From Viridibacillus arvi (GTDB lineage: Bacteria > Bacillota > Bacilli > Bacillales_A > Planococcaceae): DNA of 64,000 bases. Positions within the stretch are counted from its first letter, which is position 1. Every line of letters starts with the position of its first letter. The stretch is from the NCBI RefSeq assembly GCF_001274945.1, contig NZ_LILB01000001.1:453977-517976 (forward strand), in the 5' to 3' direction. The notes beneath the pieces were generated by a model. That model was given only the letters and a program-made list of their open reading frames with translations. It searched no databases and was not told the origin of the DNA. Positions 40,796 through 48,880 of this stretch are shown here, piece by piece. Made by a program: the position numbers and the translations under genes.

Positions 40796-41958
40796 TTCCC
40801 GTCCCCCCTATAAGTTGCAAAACTATCAATATATCGATCTTTTCGTTTCGCTTCCAAACTAAGAAAGCGCTCACATAACTCTCCTGCCTTCGCATGACGA
40901 AAATAGACCTTATCCCCGATTTTTATTTGATGACCACTTTGTGTATGAAGAGGCGTTTGCACCTCACCTGCACCTTCTAAATCAAAAAAAATATAATTTT
41001 GTGCGTCATAAGGCACTGGTTGTTTGTCCTTGCCTATTGCACCAGAAGCGATATATCCTCCTCCATGACAAACAACGATATTCGGTGCAGGATTTCTCGT
41101 GACACGTAACGCAAAACCTGCTGCTGGCTTTAAATTCAACGTATGATAATGATCAAAAAGTGCAGGTGCAAAAAATGCAGATCCTACTGTCACCTCTGTC
41201 ACTTCTTCTTGAGCAGCTGTGTATTGTAAGCTCCCTGAACCTCCACCATTAACAATTTTTATTGCTGAAAAACGTGACAATAGCTCATTCACAGCTTGTT
41301 TACGAAAAACAGCCAACTTTTTCTTCGAGTTATTTTTCAAAAATCGTATCATCGGTGCTTGCCATTTTCGTAATGGTTTATCGATTACACCAGCAATTTG
41401 CGCCTCGTAGCCCATCAAGCCCTTCACTACAATATTTGAGAAACGAGATACTTGAGATAAAAATTGTGTTAATAGTGGTAAAGAATGTAGCGATGAACGC
41501 CTTGTCCCAAAGTAAATAAAGGGGGTTTTCATTGAAAGATTGATATCGATACAAATATGTAAAGATGTGTCGCATTCACTTGCAATGTCTTGCAAAAATT
41601 GAATTTGTCTCACATCATCTACCATAAAGGTAATGTCCTTTCCATCTTTCACGTGTGTAACTAGCTTTCTAGTACTCGTCGGTTCTAATACGGGGTAGCC
41701 AATAAGAAAATGATCAAACCCCTCATTTAGCAAATACAACGTCTCTTCAGCAGTAAATGTCATCCATCCTGAAAAAGTTTGTAACTTTGAAGCAATATAC
41801 GTAAGAAGATCTTTCGAGCGAATCGATTTTGTTGCAATTCGAATGTTTTTTCCGTTTGTGTGTTGATTTATAAAATCGATATTTGCATCAAGTGCATCTA
41901 AATCAATCCACGCAAATGGGCACTCTAAATGTTCAAAGGCACGATCAAACGTTGACAT
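40783..41958 (-). CDS. PLP-dependent D-amino-acid deaminase/aldolase-like protein
   Basis: Alanine-racemase-fold (type III PLP) enzyme of 391 residues, of the D-threonine aldolase / D-serine dehydratase superfamily. It opens PFAWIDLDALDANIDFI, the cofactor lysine is Lys44 in RIATKSIRS, and the metal-site region typical of the C-terminal domain is VCHGGGYIASGAIGKD followed by HQIKIGDKVYFRHAKAGELCE. It may split a D-amino acid or hydroxy-amino acid. The overlap with the lactone-oxidase-like gene implies that the products act in one pathway; the substrate is not known. Confidence 0.85.
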   Translation of the reverse strand: MSTFDRAFEHLECPFAWIDLDALDANIDFINQHTNGKNIRIATKSIRSKDLLTYIASKLQTFSGWMTFTAEETLYLLNEGFDHFLIGYPVLEPTSTRKLVTHVKDGKDITFMVDDVRQIQFLQDIASECDTSLHICIDINLSMKTPFIYFGTRRSSLHSLPLLTQFLSQVSRFSNIVVKGLMGYEAQIAGVIDKPLRKWQAPMIRFLKNNSKKKLAVFRKQAVNELLSRFSAIKIVNGGGSGSLQYTAAQEEVTEVTVGSAFFAPALFDHYHTLNLKPAAGFALRVTRNPAPNIVVCHGGGYIASGAIGKDKQPVPYDAQNYIFFDLEGAGEVQTPLHTQSGHQIKIGDKVYFRHAKAGELCERFLSLEAKRKDRYIDSFATYRGDGKCFL

Positions 41959-41990
41959 TGCCTCACACCCTATCTATATAGTAAAAAACA

Positions 41991-42057
41991 AAAAATGCCC
42001 CTTTAGCGAGAAACCCATCTAATAATGATGTTTTACTTTTCCTGCTAAAAGGACATT
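41991..42057 (-). terminator. terminator after the 35-residue peptide gene
   Basis: A long hairpin on the minus strand, AATGTCCTTTTAGC paired (with G-T pairs) to GCTAAAGGGGCATT, followed by TTTTTG. It separates the small gene from the PLP enzyme gene. Confidence 0.7.
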
Positions 42058-42091
42058 TGAATAATCATAATCATTTTTAACTTGACAGCGA

Positions 42092-42199
42092 CTAACGAAT
42101 CTCCCATAAATCAACAACAAGATTTAAGAAGAAAATTGTGTGTATTAGAACAAATACCAATCCTTGTTTATTAAATCTCTTCTTTAAGGTTTGATTCAT
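42092..42199 (-). CDS. 35-residue membrane peptide
   Basis: Small gene on the minus strand: MNQTLKKRFNKQGLVF, then a hydrophobic segment LVFVLIHTIFFLNLVVDLW, ending EIR. The support is an excellent ribosome binding site (AAGGGGGA, seven bases before the ATG), a basic N-terminus followed by a single membrane helix, and a dedicated terminator. The family is unknown to me. It is the only coding content in the 380-base gap between the PLP enzyme and nicotinamidase genes; the rest (42200-42339) holds the two divergent promoters. Confidence 0.65.
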   Translation of the reverse strand: MNQTLKKRFNKQGLVFVLIHTIFFLNLVVDLWEIR

Positions 42200-42339
42200 A
42201 AGTACTTCCCCCTTCTTTTTCCATATTATAATCACAATCAACTTATTTTGCAAAAAATTCAAACTTATAAGTTTTATATGACAATTCCACCTCTCTATGT
42301 AATGATATATGTAAAGACATATTTGGAGGTCATTATAAT

Positions 42340-42900
42340 ATGAATAAAGCTTTACTTGTAATTGATTATACGAATGATTTTGTAGCTAATGATGGAGCTT
42401 TAACTTGTGGAAAAGCTGGTCAAGCAATCGAACAAACCCTTGCTTCACTAACAGAACAATTTATAAAAGATGGAGAGTTCATCGTTTTTTCTTGTGATCT
42501 ACATGAAGAAAATGATGAATATCATCCGGAGTCTAAATTGTTCCCTCCTCATAATATTCGAGATACTGAAGGAAGAGAACTATTTGGTTCATTACAAAAT
42601 ATTTTCAAAGATCATCAAGATCAAAATAACATTCTATGGATGGATAAAACACGCTACAGCTCATTTGCTGGTACAAACTTAGCTCAACTTTTAGCTGAAA
42701 GAGGCATTCAAGAAATTCACTTAGTCGGTGTTTGCACAGATATTTGTGTACTACATACTGCAGTAGATGCATACAACAAAGGATTCAAAACTTATATCTA
42801 CGAAAATGGTGTTGCAAGCTTTGACGAAAAAGGTCACAAATGGGCGTTAAAGCACTTCAAAAACACACTTGGTGCAGAGGTAATAGCATTTAAATCATAA
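42340..42900 (+). CDS. pncA: nicotinamidase (isochorismatase-fold cysteine hydrolase)
   Basis: Hydrolase of 186 residues converting nicotinamide to nicotinate for NAD salvage. The catalytic triad is Asp9 (VIDYTNDF), Lys103 (DKTRYSSF) and nucleophile Cys136 (VCTDICVLHTAVDAYNKGF); metal ligands Asp53, His55 and His62 are in CDLHEENDEYHPES. The sequence closely resembles the nicotinamidase YueJ of B. subtilis as I remember it. GGAGG lies upstream of the ATG. Likely monocistronic or co-transcribed with the following GlsB-like gene. Confidence 0.93.
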   Translation: MNKALLVIDYTNDFVANDGALTCGKAGQAIEQTLASLTEQFIKDGEFIVFSCDLHEENDEYHPESKLFPPHNIRDTEGRELFGSLQNIFKDHQDQNNILWMDKTRYSSFAGTNLAQLLAERGIQEIHLVGVCTDICVLHTAVDAYNKGFKTYIYENGVASFDEKGHKWALKHFKNTLGAEVIAFKS

Positions 42901-42964
42901 AAAAGGTTTAAATTCACTCTAATAGGGCTATACGAATACTATACATCTAAAGGAGTGATCATAA

Positions 42965-43213
42965 ATGAGTGTTATTTTATATTTAATCGTCGGTGGATTA
43001 ATTGGCTGGGTTGCTGGATTAATTTTAGGTAAAGATATACCCGGAGGAATCATAGGTAATATGGTAGCTGGGATTTTAGGTTCTTGGCTTGGTGGGAAAT
43101 TGCTTGGTTCATGGGGATGGGAAATTCAAGGCTTTTACGTATTCCCTTCCATTATCGGTGGCGTAATTTTAGTTTTCGTCGCTAGTTTAATCTTAAGAGG
43201 CATGAACAAGTAA
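42965..43213 (+). CDS. GlsB/YeaQ/YmgE-family stress membrane protein
   Basis: Protein of 82 residues with three hydrophobic glycine-rich helices and the family motifs GGLIGWVAGLILGKDIPGG, IVGNMVAGILGSWLGGKLLG-like sequence (IIGNMVAGILGSWLGGK) and IIGGVILVFVASL. Sometimes called transglycosylase-associated protein; the role is thought to be in general or envelope stress. AAAGGAGTG precedes the ATG, and a terminator follows. Confidence 0.93.
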   Translation: MSVILYLIVGGLIGWVAGLILGKDIPGGIIGNMVAGILGSWLGGKLLGSWGWEIQGFYVFPSIIGGVILVFVASLILRGMNK

Positions 43214-43223
43214 TGAGCACATG

Positions 43224-43269
43224 AAAAGGATAGACGAGGCAAACTATATTTGCCCTATCTATCCTTTTT
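43224..43269. terminator. bidirectional terminator
   Basis: AAAAGGATAGA..GGCAAA / TTTGCC..TCTATCCTTTTT stem-loop between the convergent GlsB-like and P-loop kinase genes; T-runs are present in both directions. Confidence 0.85.
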
Positions 43270-43314
43270 GTATTTAATATCTTCTTTAATTACAAATGTT
43301 TTTCCAAGGATATT

Positions 43315-43875
43315 TTATAGATTGAATCTATCTTTAATAATTGCAGCAACTTTTTCAGCACTCATATTTGTATTATTAATTTTTATGTAATGTTCCTTCT
43401 TGATTTCACCTGCTACTGAATTCAACCTGTAATTTTCCATTGTTCTTCTTAAATCAGTTTCAGATTCCTCTATATTTCTTTTTGTAGGTTTATTTTGTAG
43501 TCTGTAAGGGCTTTTGTTTCGGTCAATTCTTTCTTCTAAATCCGCTTCTAATTCTACGAAGTAAACCATACCACCTTTAGATTCGAAAAGCTGACAGATT
43601 TCCTGTACGTAATCCCAGTCTGCTTTAAGATCAAAAGCCCACACGTAGGTGAAAATCAGACCATACAGATTACTTTTAGATACTCCTTCAAATATTTCCT
43701 GTCGAAATAATTTTACTAATCTATTCCCTTCTTTAGTTCCGTATTCAAAAAAAGGATTAACCAATTCTATAGTCATATGATTATGAAAAAGTTTTAAGTC
43801 AGTCACTTTTTCTAATTCATACCCTACTGTCATTTTGCCAACTGCTTGTGGTCCGAATATCAGAACAAATTTCAT
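43315..43875 (-). CDS. P-loop nucleotide kinase-like protein
   Basis: Small AAA/shikimate-kinase-like P-loop protein of 186 residues. Walker A is FGPQAVGKMTVG at residues 6-17; the later EADLEERIDRNKSPYRLQNKPTKR segment contains the arginine-rich lid typical of small-molecule kinases. Substrate and role are unknown. AGGGAAGGTG precedes the start. It appears monocistronic. Confidence 0.75.
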   Translation of the reverse strand: MKFVLIFGPQAVGKMTVGYELEKVTDLKLFHNHMTIELVNPFFEYGTKEGNRLVKLFRQEIFEGVSKSNLYGLIFTYVWAFDLKADWDYVQEICQLFESKGGMVYFVELEADLEERIDRNKSPYRLQNKPTKRNIEESETDLRRTMENYRLNSVAGEIKKEHYIKINNTNMSAEKVAAIIKDRFNL

Positions 43876-44046
43876 AATTCACCTTCCCTAACTGAAAAAA
43901 TACATTCCCTATTCTTTATAAAGAAACTTAGTACTTAATTTCTTCAATCATACTACATTCAACATTCACCAAAAAAAACCTTTTAATTTATTAATCTATT
44001 TCAAATTCCCTAAATACCAATGTTCACCAACTTATATCTTTTATAC

Positions 44047-44088
44047 AAAAAAAGCACACCACTTTATAAACAGCGGTGTACTCTTTTT
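44047..44088 (-). terminator. terminator after the lytic transglycosylase gene
   Basis: AGTACACCGCT / AGTGGTGTGCTTTTTTT on the minus strand, with an eight-base loop. Confidence 0.85.
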
Positions 44089-44123
44089 AGTTTATTTTTT
44101 TAGAAGAGCTAATTCTACTAGCT

Positions 44124-44819
44124 CTATTTTTTTGAAGCCTCTAAAGCGATTTTACTATTAAAAACGAGCTCTTTTTTATGTTTATCATAGAGTTTGTAAT
44201 AATAGAGTACATTCTCTACGTATTCGTCATCATGATTATAATGATATACAGCCTTTTTTATCTTACCATTTGCTGCGCCGCTAGCTGCTAAATAATTGGC
44301 AGCACTATAAATAGCATCTTCAATATTATATGGATCTGCTAGTCCGTCCCCATTTGCATCTACTCCATAACCACCATAACTATTAATGATTTTAGGATCA
44401 GTCAATTCCTTCTTTTGAATATTGCCTTTTCCAAGGTCTTTACAAGAAGGATGTTTCCAGCCAACAAAAGTACAAGGCATAAATTGCATATGACCTACAG
44501 CGCCAACAGGTGATTCTAGCGTTTTCATTGTCGAAAATCGTGTTTCGATGCGATGATGTGCCGCAAGTAGCGTCCAAGGAATATTGTATTTTTTTGCTGC
44601 CTTCTGATAAATCGGAATATATTTATTTGGAATTTCGATATCAAATGCTGGTATATCTTTCATATCTTCAGCACCAAGTTTTTTAATAATCGGCAATTCT
44701 TTTAACTGCTGCCACATGATGATTGTCGTTGTATAAAGTGCAATCGATACCGGGATTAGTAAAATGATCAGCCAGAGCTTCAATTTCATATGTAATTGTT
44801 GCTTCTTTTTATTTACCAT
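44124..44819 (-). CDS. membrane-anchored lytic murein transglycosylase
   Basis: Enzyme of 231 residues that cleaves the peptidoglycan glycan chain. There is one N-terminal membrane segment (about 12-35), then a Slt-like catalytic domain: catalytic Glu92 in AAHHRIETRFS, followed by PVGAVGHMQFMPCTFVGW, the calcium-like loop GVDANGDGLADPYN and the family ending AIYSAANYLAASG and VYHYNHDDEYV. Outer face of the membrane. It lies next to a DHA2 pump gene on the same strand, 42 bases away; a functional link is not evident. Confidence 0.9.
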   Translation of the reverse strand: MVNKKKQQLHMKLKLWLIILLIPVSIALYTTTIIMWQQLKELPIIKKLGAEDMKDIPAFDIEIPNKYIPIYQKAAKKYNIPWTLLAAHHRIETRFSTMKTLESPVGAVGHMQFMPCTFVGWKHPSCKDLGKGNIQKKELTDPKIINSYGGYGVDANGDGLADPYNIEDAIYSAANYLAASGAANGKIKKAVYHYNHDDEYVENVLYYYKLYDKHKKELVFNSKIALEASKK

Positions 44820-44861
44820 TTTCTAAACACCTATCATCACATTATTAAGGAATATTATCGA

Positions 44862-46301
44862 CTATTGGATTGGTTTCTTATTAGCAATAAAGAACGCTAA
44901 AACAAATGCGATAATCGCAAATGCAAAAGAACCTGAATATACGACACGAATACCATTAGCTATTATATCGACCAGTTGGCCAATTTCTTCACTAGAAAAT
45001 ATATTTGTATCGAAATGACCATTTAAATTGATGTCACCTTTACCAAAGCTAGCAAGTTTTTCGCTTGTTGCTAGATTAAACAACATACCAAAAATTGCTG
45101 CCCCAACGGATTGACTAAATGTATTAATAAAGGAATTCAAGCCAATCGATGTACCAAGCTGGTCTCTATTAGCAGAAGTTTGTACTGCAATGATTAACAT
45201 TGGTGCTATTAAACCCATACCAACACCTAATAACCCTGTACCAACGTAAACAAGTATCTCATTTGAGTCAGAAGATAAAGTGGTTAAGATAAATGTAGCG
45301 ATTACTAACAACCCTGTACCGATTTGAATAATCGTCTTAGAAGTTAGGCGCCCTATTAAATTCCCACCTAAAATTGCCCCTACTGTCCACATAACTGATA
45401 ATGGTGTCAACATTAAACCCGCTTGCGTAGCATTCTTACCGAAAACAGATTGCGCAAAAATAGGTAAGTAAGCCGAAATACTAATGACAATCGCCATTAC
45501 AAATAACGTTAAACCATTTACTATATTTAAGCGACGATTTCTAAATAAAGAAAGTGGTACAATGGGTTCTTCTGCCTTTAGCTCCACTCGAACAAATATC
45601 AATAGTGCAATTGCTGCTACTGCATATAAAATAATCGATTTAGAGCCGAACCAATTTTGTGTATTGCTTCCCTCAATAATCGTATAGAGTAATGCAACCA
45701 TCCCAATTGAGAAAAATAGCGCTCCAGCATAATCGATTTTACGCTTCGCAGTTTGTACTTCTTCCTCGTAGTATTTCGCAATCATGAAAATAGATCCTAA
45801 ACCAAACGGTATATTTAATAAGAAAATATAATGCCAAGTTAACTGGTCAACGATAAAGCCACCAACAAGTGGTCCTATTACACCCGATACGCCCCAGACC
45901 ATACTAATCCACCCTTGGCCTTTTGCACGTTTTTTCTCAGTATCAAATAGTTCTCCGACAATCGTTAATGTAATCGGTAAAATCGAACCTGCACCAATCC
46001 CTTGAATTGCACGGAATACGATTAACTGCTCCATCGACTGTGCCAGACCACATAATAATGAGCCTAATAAGAAAATAGATATCCCGATAATGATCATCTT
46101 TTTTCGACCAAATAAGTCTGCTAATTTACCGAAAATAATCGTCGCAATAGCTGATGTTAGTAAATAAGCTGAGTAGATCCAGCTAATTAACTCAACACCT
46201 GACAAATCCGTAGTAATGCTTGGAATTGCCGTTGCCACAATCGTTCCTTCTATCGCTGCTAGAGCAGTTGCAAGTAATACGGCGATAAATACTTTATTCA
46301 T
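44862..46301 (-). CDS. DHA2-family MFS multidrug transporter (14 helices)
   Basis: Fourteen-helix drug:proton antiporter of 479 residues (EmrB/QacA type). Motif A (GKLADLFGRKKMI), the motif C-like stretch GVSGVIGPLVGGF and AIEGTIVATAIPSI at helix 1 are present. The ATG at 46301 follows TTGAGG; the longer TTG start at 46313 is inside that site. Substrate unknown. The 195-base gap to mscL contains the divergent promoters. Confidence 0.9.
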   Translation of the reverse strand: MNKVFIAVLLATALAAIEGTIVATAIPSITTDLSGVELISWIYSAYLLTSAIATIIFGKLADLFGRKKMIIIGISIFLLGSLLCGLAQSMEQLIVFRAIQGIGAGSILPITLTIVGELFDTEKKRAKGQGWISMVWGVSGVIGPLVGGFIVDQLTWHYIFLLNIPFGLGSIFMIAKYYEEEVQTAKRKIDYAGALFFSIGMVALLYTIIEGSNTQNWFGSKSIILYAVAAIALLIFVRVELKAEEPIVPLSLFRNRRLNIVNGLTLFVMAIVISISAYLPIFAQSVFGKNATQAGLMLTPLSVMWTVGAILGGNLIGRLTSKTIIQIGTGLLVIATFILTTLSSDSNEILVYVGTGLLGVGMGLIAPMLIIAVQTSANRDQLGTSIGLNSFINTFSQSVGAAIFGMLFNLATSEKLASFGKGDINLNGHFDTNIFSSEEIGQLVDIIANGIRVVYSGSFAFAIIAFVLAFFIANKKPIQ

Positions 46302-46508
46302 ATAAAACCTCAATTCTAAAAATGTAATACAGTTATACTAAACAAAATATTATAACACGAAATCAAAGAATTACCTATATGAGTAATTTTTCGCTAGTTT
46401 ATGACAAAGAGGTTTGATACTATAAAAAAATGGGTATTAGTAGAAATGGACATAAAAACCATTTAAACTTTCAATTTGTTTACTCAATTATTTAGGAGGT
46501 ACATATAC

Positions 46509-46883
46509 ATGTGGGAAGATTTTAAAAAGTTCGCTTTAAAAGGCAACGTAATAGATTTGGCTGTCGGGGTTGTAATCGGTGGTGCATTCGGTAAGATCGT
46601 AACTTCGTTAGTAAGTGATATTATTACTCCGATCGTTTCTTTATTACTTGGCACTGTGTCATTCACTGATTTACATTACAAAGATATAAAATACGGTAAT
46701 TTTATACAAAGTGCACTCGACTTCTTCATCATTGCTTTCTCAATTTTCATGTTCATTCGAATCATTTCTAAATTGAGTCTTAAGAAGAAAAAAGAAGAAG
46801 TTGTTGTTGAAGCACCACCAGCACCTACTACTGAAGAATTATTAAAAGATATTCGTGATTTATTAAAAGAAAAGCAAGCATAA
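46509..46883 (+). CDS. mscL: large-conductance mechanosensitive channel
   Basis: Homopentameric safety valve of 124 residues. The hallmark [28 protein letters not shown] opens the protein (shown in part: [14 protein letters not shown]), followed by the second membrane helix ([19 protein letters not shown]) and the charged C-terminal helix ([16 protein letters not shown]). The ATG at 46509 is eight bases from TTAGGAGGT; an upstream TTG frame at 46476 is not used. Monocistronic, with its own terminator. Confidence 0.98.
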   Translation: MWEDFKKFALKGNVIDLAVGVVIGGAFGKIVTSLVSDIITPIVSLLLGTVSFTDLHYKDIKYGNFIQSALDFFIIAFSIFMFIRIISKLSLKKKKEEVVVEAPPAPTTEELLKDIRDLLKEKQA

Positions 46884-46894
46884 TATAGAAAACA

Positions 46895-46927
46895 AAAACG
46901 AGCGATTCTATACGAATCGCTCGTTTT
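46895..46927. terminator. bidirectional terminator between mscL and the Sco gene
   Basis: AAAACGAGCGATTC / GAATCGCTCGTTTT, perfect 14-bp stem with a five-base loop between two converging genes. Confidence 0.9.
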
Positions 46928-46928
46928 A

Positions 46929-47525
46929 TTATTTACCATCTTCAATTAATGTTTCCATATCGACAGCAATTGTATCAAAAGGTACATCTTTTGCACCACT
47001 ATAGTTTTTAACAACAACACCATTTTGATCAACTAAGAAAAAGCTTGTACCGTGGATCACTTGGCCATCTGCAGGATTATCTTTTACTAATGTTTTAAAT
47101 GATTTTAAAGCAAAATCTGCAATTTCATCTTGTGAATAACCAGTCAAAAATTCCCATTTAGAACTATCTGGAACTGGGTAGCTATTCAAGTATTTATTTA
47201 AAACTTTCGGCTTATCTACTTCAGGGTCAACGCTAAATCCAACAATTTTATAGTCCTCTAACCCTTTGTCTTGGAAGGATTTTTGAATATCTGTCATATT
47301 CATCGTCATCGGTGGACAGACAGTAGTACAATTTGTGAAAATGAACATACCTAACCAAGGTTTACCTTTTAAAGAATCTAATGAAACTTTTTCATTGTGT
47401 TGGTTGGTATATTCAAACGGTTCTATTTTCCAGTCTGTATCCGCTTTAAATTTCCCGTTGCCACAAGCAGATAATACTAATACAAATATTAATAATAATG
47501 GCAATGTTAAATATCTTTTTTTCAT
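46929..47525 (-). CDS. Sco1/SenC-family copper chaperone lipoprotein
   Basis: Thioredoxin-fold protein of 198 residues anchored as a lipoprotein (lipobox LSAC, Cys21). The copper site is complete: Cys66 and Cys70 in TNCTTVCPPMT and His158 in QVIHGTSFF. In B. subtilis the homologue (YpmQ/BsSco) helps build the CuA centre of cytochrome c oxidase. Acts outside the membrane. Its presence agrees with the nearby cytochrome c maturation genes ccdA-B-C. GGAGTGA lies upstream of the start. Confidence 0.93.
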   Translation of the reverse strand: MKKRYLTLPLLLIFVLVLSACGNGKFKADTDWKIEPFEYTNQHNEKVSLDSLKGKPWLGMFIFTNCTTVCPPMTMNMTDIQKSFQDKGLEDYKIVGFSVDPEVDKPKVLNKYLNSYPVPDSSKWEFLTGYSQDEIADFALKSFKTLVKDNPADGQVIHGTSFFLVDQNGVVVKNYSGAKDVPFDTIAVDMETLIEDGK

Positions 47526-47619
47526 GGGTGATTCACTCCTTCATACAAACAATCTTAACGAATTGTATACAATAACACAAGAAGGCTGTAGTATTCGTTT
47601 AAGACAAATTTGTGAAGAA

Positions 47620-47745
47620 TTATGCTTTTAAAGAGACTAGCACATCATGAATCGATTCCAGTTTAGACTCTACACGGTGCATCAAGTAGAATGATACAAC
47701 AATTGGAAAGCCCACTTCCTGTATAAACGTCAGCCATTGCTCCAT
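47620..47745 (-). CDS. YvrJ-family protein
   Basis: Small protein of 41 residues: MEQWLTFIQEVGFPIVVSFY followed by LMHRVESKLESIHDVLVSL. The pattern EVGFPIVVSxYLMHRxExKL is the hallmark of the YvrJ family (one membrane helix, charged coiled tail). The ATG at 47745 follows AAAGGGGGG by about seven bases; a nearer ATG at 47750 is too close. It follows the DUF2922 and DUF1659 genes on the same strand, a trio that recurs in Firmicutes as I recall. Function unknown. Confidence 0.8.
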   Translation of the reverse strand: MEQWLTFIQEVGFPIVVSFYLMHRVESKLESIHDVLVSLKA

Positions 47746-47770
47746 CTCATTCCCCCCTTTACAAATAGAA

Positions 47771-47810
47771 AAGATTGCCCCATCAGCCTTGATGGCGGAC
47801 GAGACAATCT
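47771..47810 (-). terminator. terminator between DUF2922 and yvrJ
   Basis: AGATTGTC..GCCATCA / TGATGG..GCAATCT with a following TTTTCTATTT on the minus strand. It may partly uncouple the yvrJ gene from the two genes upstream. Confidence 0.7.
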
Positions 47811-47817
47811 GCTCTTT

Positions 47818-48039
47818 TTATGCTTGTACTAGATATTCCGTCACTTGGCGATCTACTATTTGCGCTCCTTTAATCGTTGCTATAGGCTCGCCGCGTACTA
47901 AAAATACTTCACTGTCGATTATTGCAACCATCGCATTACTAATTTCCTGCTCGGTCAGTGAGTCCTTTGGTGCATCGACGCTTAGTGTATAATTTTTGTC
48001 ACTTGCAGTTTTAAATTGCAACTGTAATACTTTTACCAT
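47818..48039 (-). CDS. DUF2922 protein
   Basis: Protein of 73 residues matching DUF2922: LQLQFKTASDKNYTLSVDAPKDSLTEQEI, then AMVAIIDSEVF and a C-terminal strand KGAQIVDRQVTEYLV. Probably a small beta-rich domain. GGGAGGG lies seven bases before the ATG. It follows the DUF1659 gene by 23 bases. No known function. Confidence 0.85.
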   Translation of the reverse strand: MVKVLQLQFKTASDKNYTLSVDAPKDSLTEQEISNAMVAIIDSEVFLVRGEPIATIKGAQIVDRQVTEYLVQA

Positions 48040-48062
48040 TATTATTCCCTCCCTTTCTTAAA

Positions 48063-48284
48063 TTAGTTACTCAGTACTTCTTGTAATTCATTAAACTCGA
48101 CTTTACTCATAGTATTGCCTGTTAAACCTGCAATTACATTTGACACTGTTACTAGAGACTCTACTTGTACACCTTTTTTAATATTGTTGTACGTTTTCTT
48201 CTTTTCTACTGGTTCTCCTTTGTCATTTGTACCTACTACAAATGACAAGCGCAGTGTTGCGTTACTAAAATTGAAAGTTGCCAT
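48063..48284 (-). CDS. DUF1659 protein
   Basis: Protein of 73 residues matching DUF1659: ATLRLSFVVGTNDKGEPVEKKKTYNNI and VESLVTVSNVIAGLTGNTMSKVEF. The ATG at 48284 follows AGGGGGTG; the GTG at 48293 is inside that site. It is first in the DUF1659-DUF2922-YvrJ group. No known function. Confidence 0.85.
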   Translation of the reverse strand: MATFNFSNATLRLSFVVGTNDKGEPVEKKKTYNNIKKGVQVESLVTVSNVIAGLTGNTMSKVEFNELQEVLSN

Positions 48285-48400
48285 GTTGTTCACCCCCTTT
48301 CACTAATTAAATAGATATTTTTAAAAGAAAAGGAGACAACAGGTGAATTTTTTACAACTTCCTTTTATAATGGTATAAGAGTATAGAAGAGGTGAGAGGT

Positions 48401-48829
48401 TTGTTAACTGGCTGGTTTTTGTGGTTTATATTAATTTGGGTAGTTTTATTCATAGGCTTGATGGCAATTGGCGGATTCTTTATGTTCCGTAAGTTTTTAA
48501 AAAGGATGCCTAAAGAAGATGGTAAATCTGCTATGGATTGGGAAGAACATTATGTTGGAGAGACAATCCATTTATGGGGTGACGACTCTAAAGCTTTATT
48601 AACTGAGCTTGTAAGTCCTGTTCCTGATTTATTTAGACCTGTTGCAAAGCAAAAAATAGCAGGCAAAATTGGAGAGCTGGCATTAGAAGAAAAAGCGTCA
48701 TCTATTACATTTGATCTAATTATTAGAGGATATATCATCGCCTCACCTAAACGAGATCATAAATTTTTACGTAAAAAATTAAATCAAATGAAAATCGATA
48801 CAACACCGTACGAACATCTTCTAGATTAA
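48401..48829 (+). CDS. yneK: DUF2621 membrane protein, YneK-like
   Basis: Protein of about 142 residues: N-terminal membrane helix (WFLWFILIWVVLFIGLMAIGG), then a basic stretch (FRKFLKRMPKEDGK) and a soluble domain with DWEEHYVGETIHLW, ELVSPVPDLFRP and IIRGYIIASPKRDHKFL. Resembles B. subtilis YneK as I remember it, and it faces ccdC as in that species. The start is probably TTG at 48401 (AGAAGAGG eight bases upstream); a GTG at 48392 adds three residues. Function unknown; context suggests a link to cytochrome c biogenesis or sporulation. Confidence 0.82.
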   Translation: MLTGWFLWFILIWVVLFIGLMAIGGFFMFRKFLKRMPKEDGKSAMDWEEHYVGETIHLWGDDSKALLTELVSPVPDLFRPVAKQKIAGKIGELALEEKASSITFDLIIRGYIIASPKRDHKFLRKKLNQMKIDTTPYEHLLD

Positions 48830-48838
48830 GTAATACAT

Positions 48839-48880
48839 AAAAAGGCTCTTCTCCATTTCGCATAGAGAAGAACCTTTTTT
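48839..48880. terminator. bidirectional terminator between yneK and ccdC
   Basis: AAAAAGGCTCTTCTC / GAGAAGAACCTTTTTT with an 11-base loop between converging genes. Confidence 0.9.
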
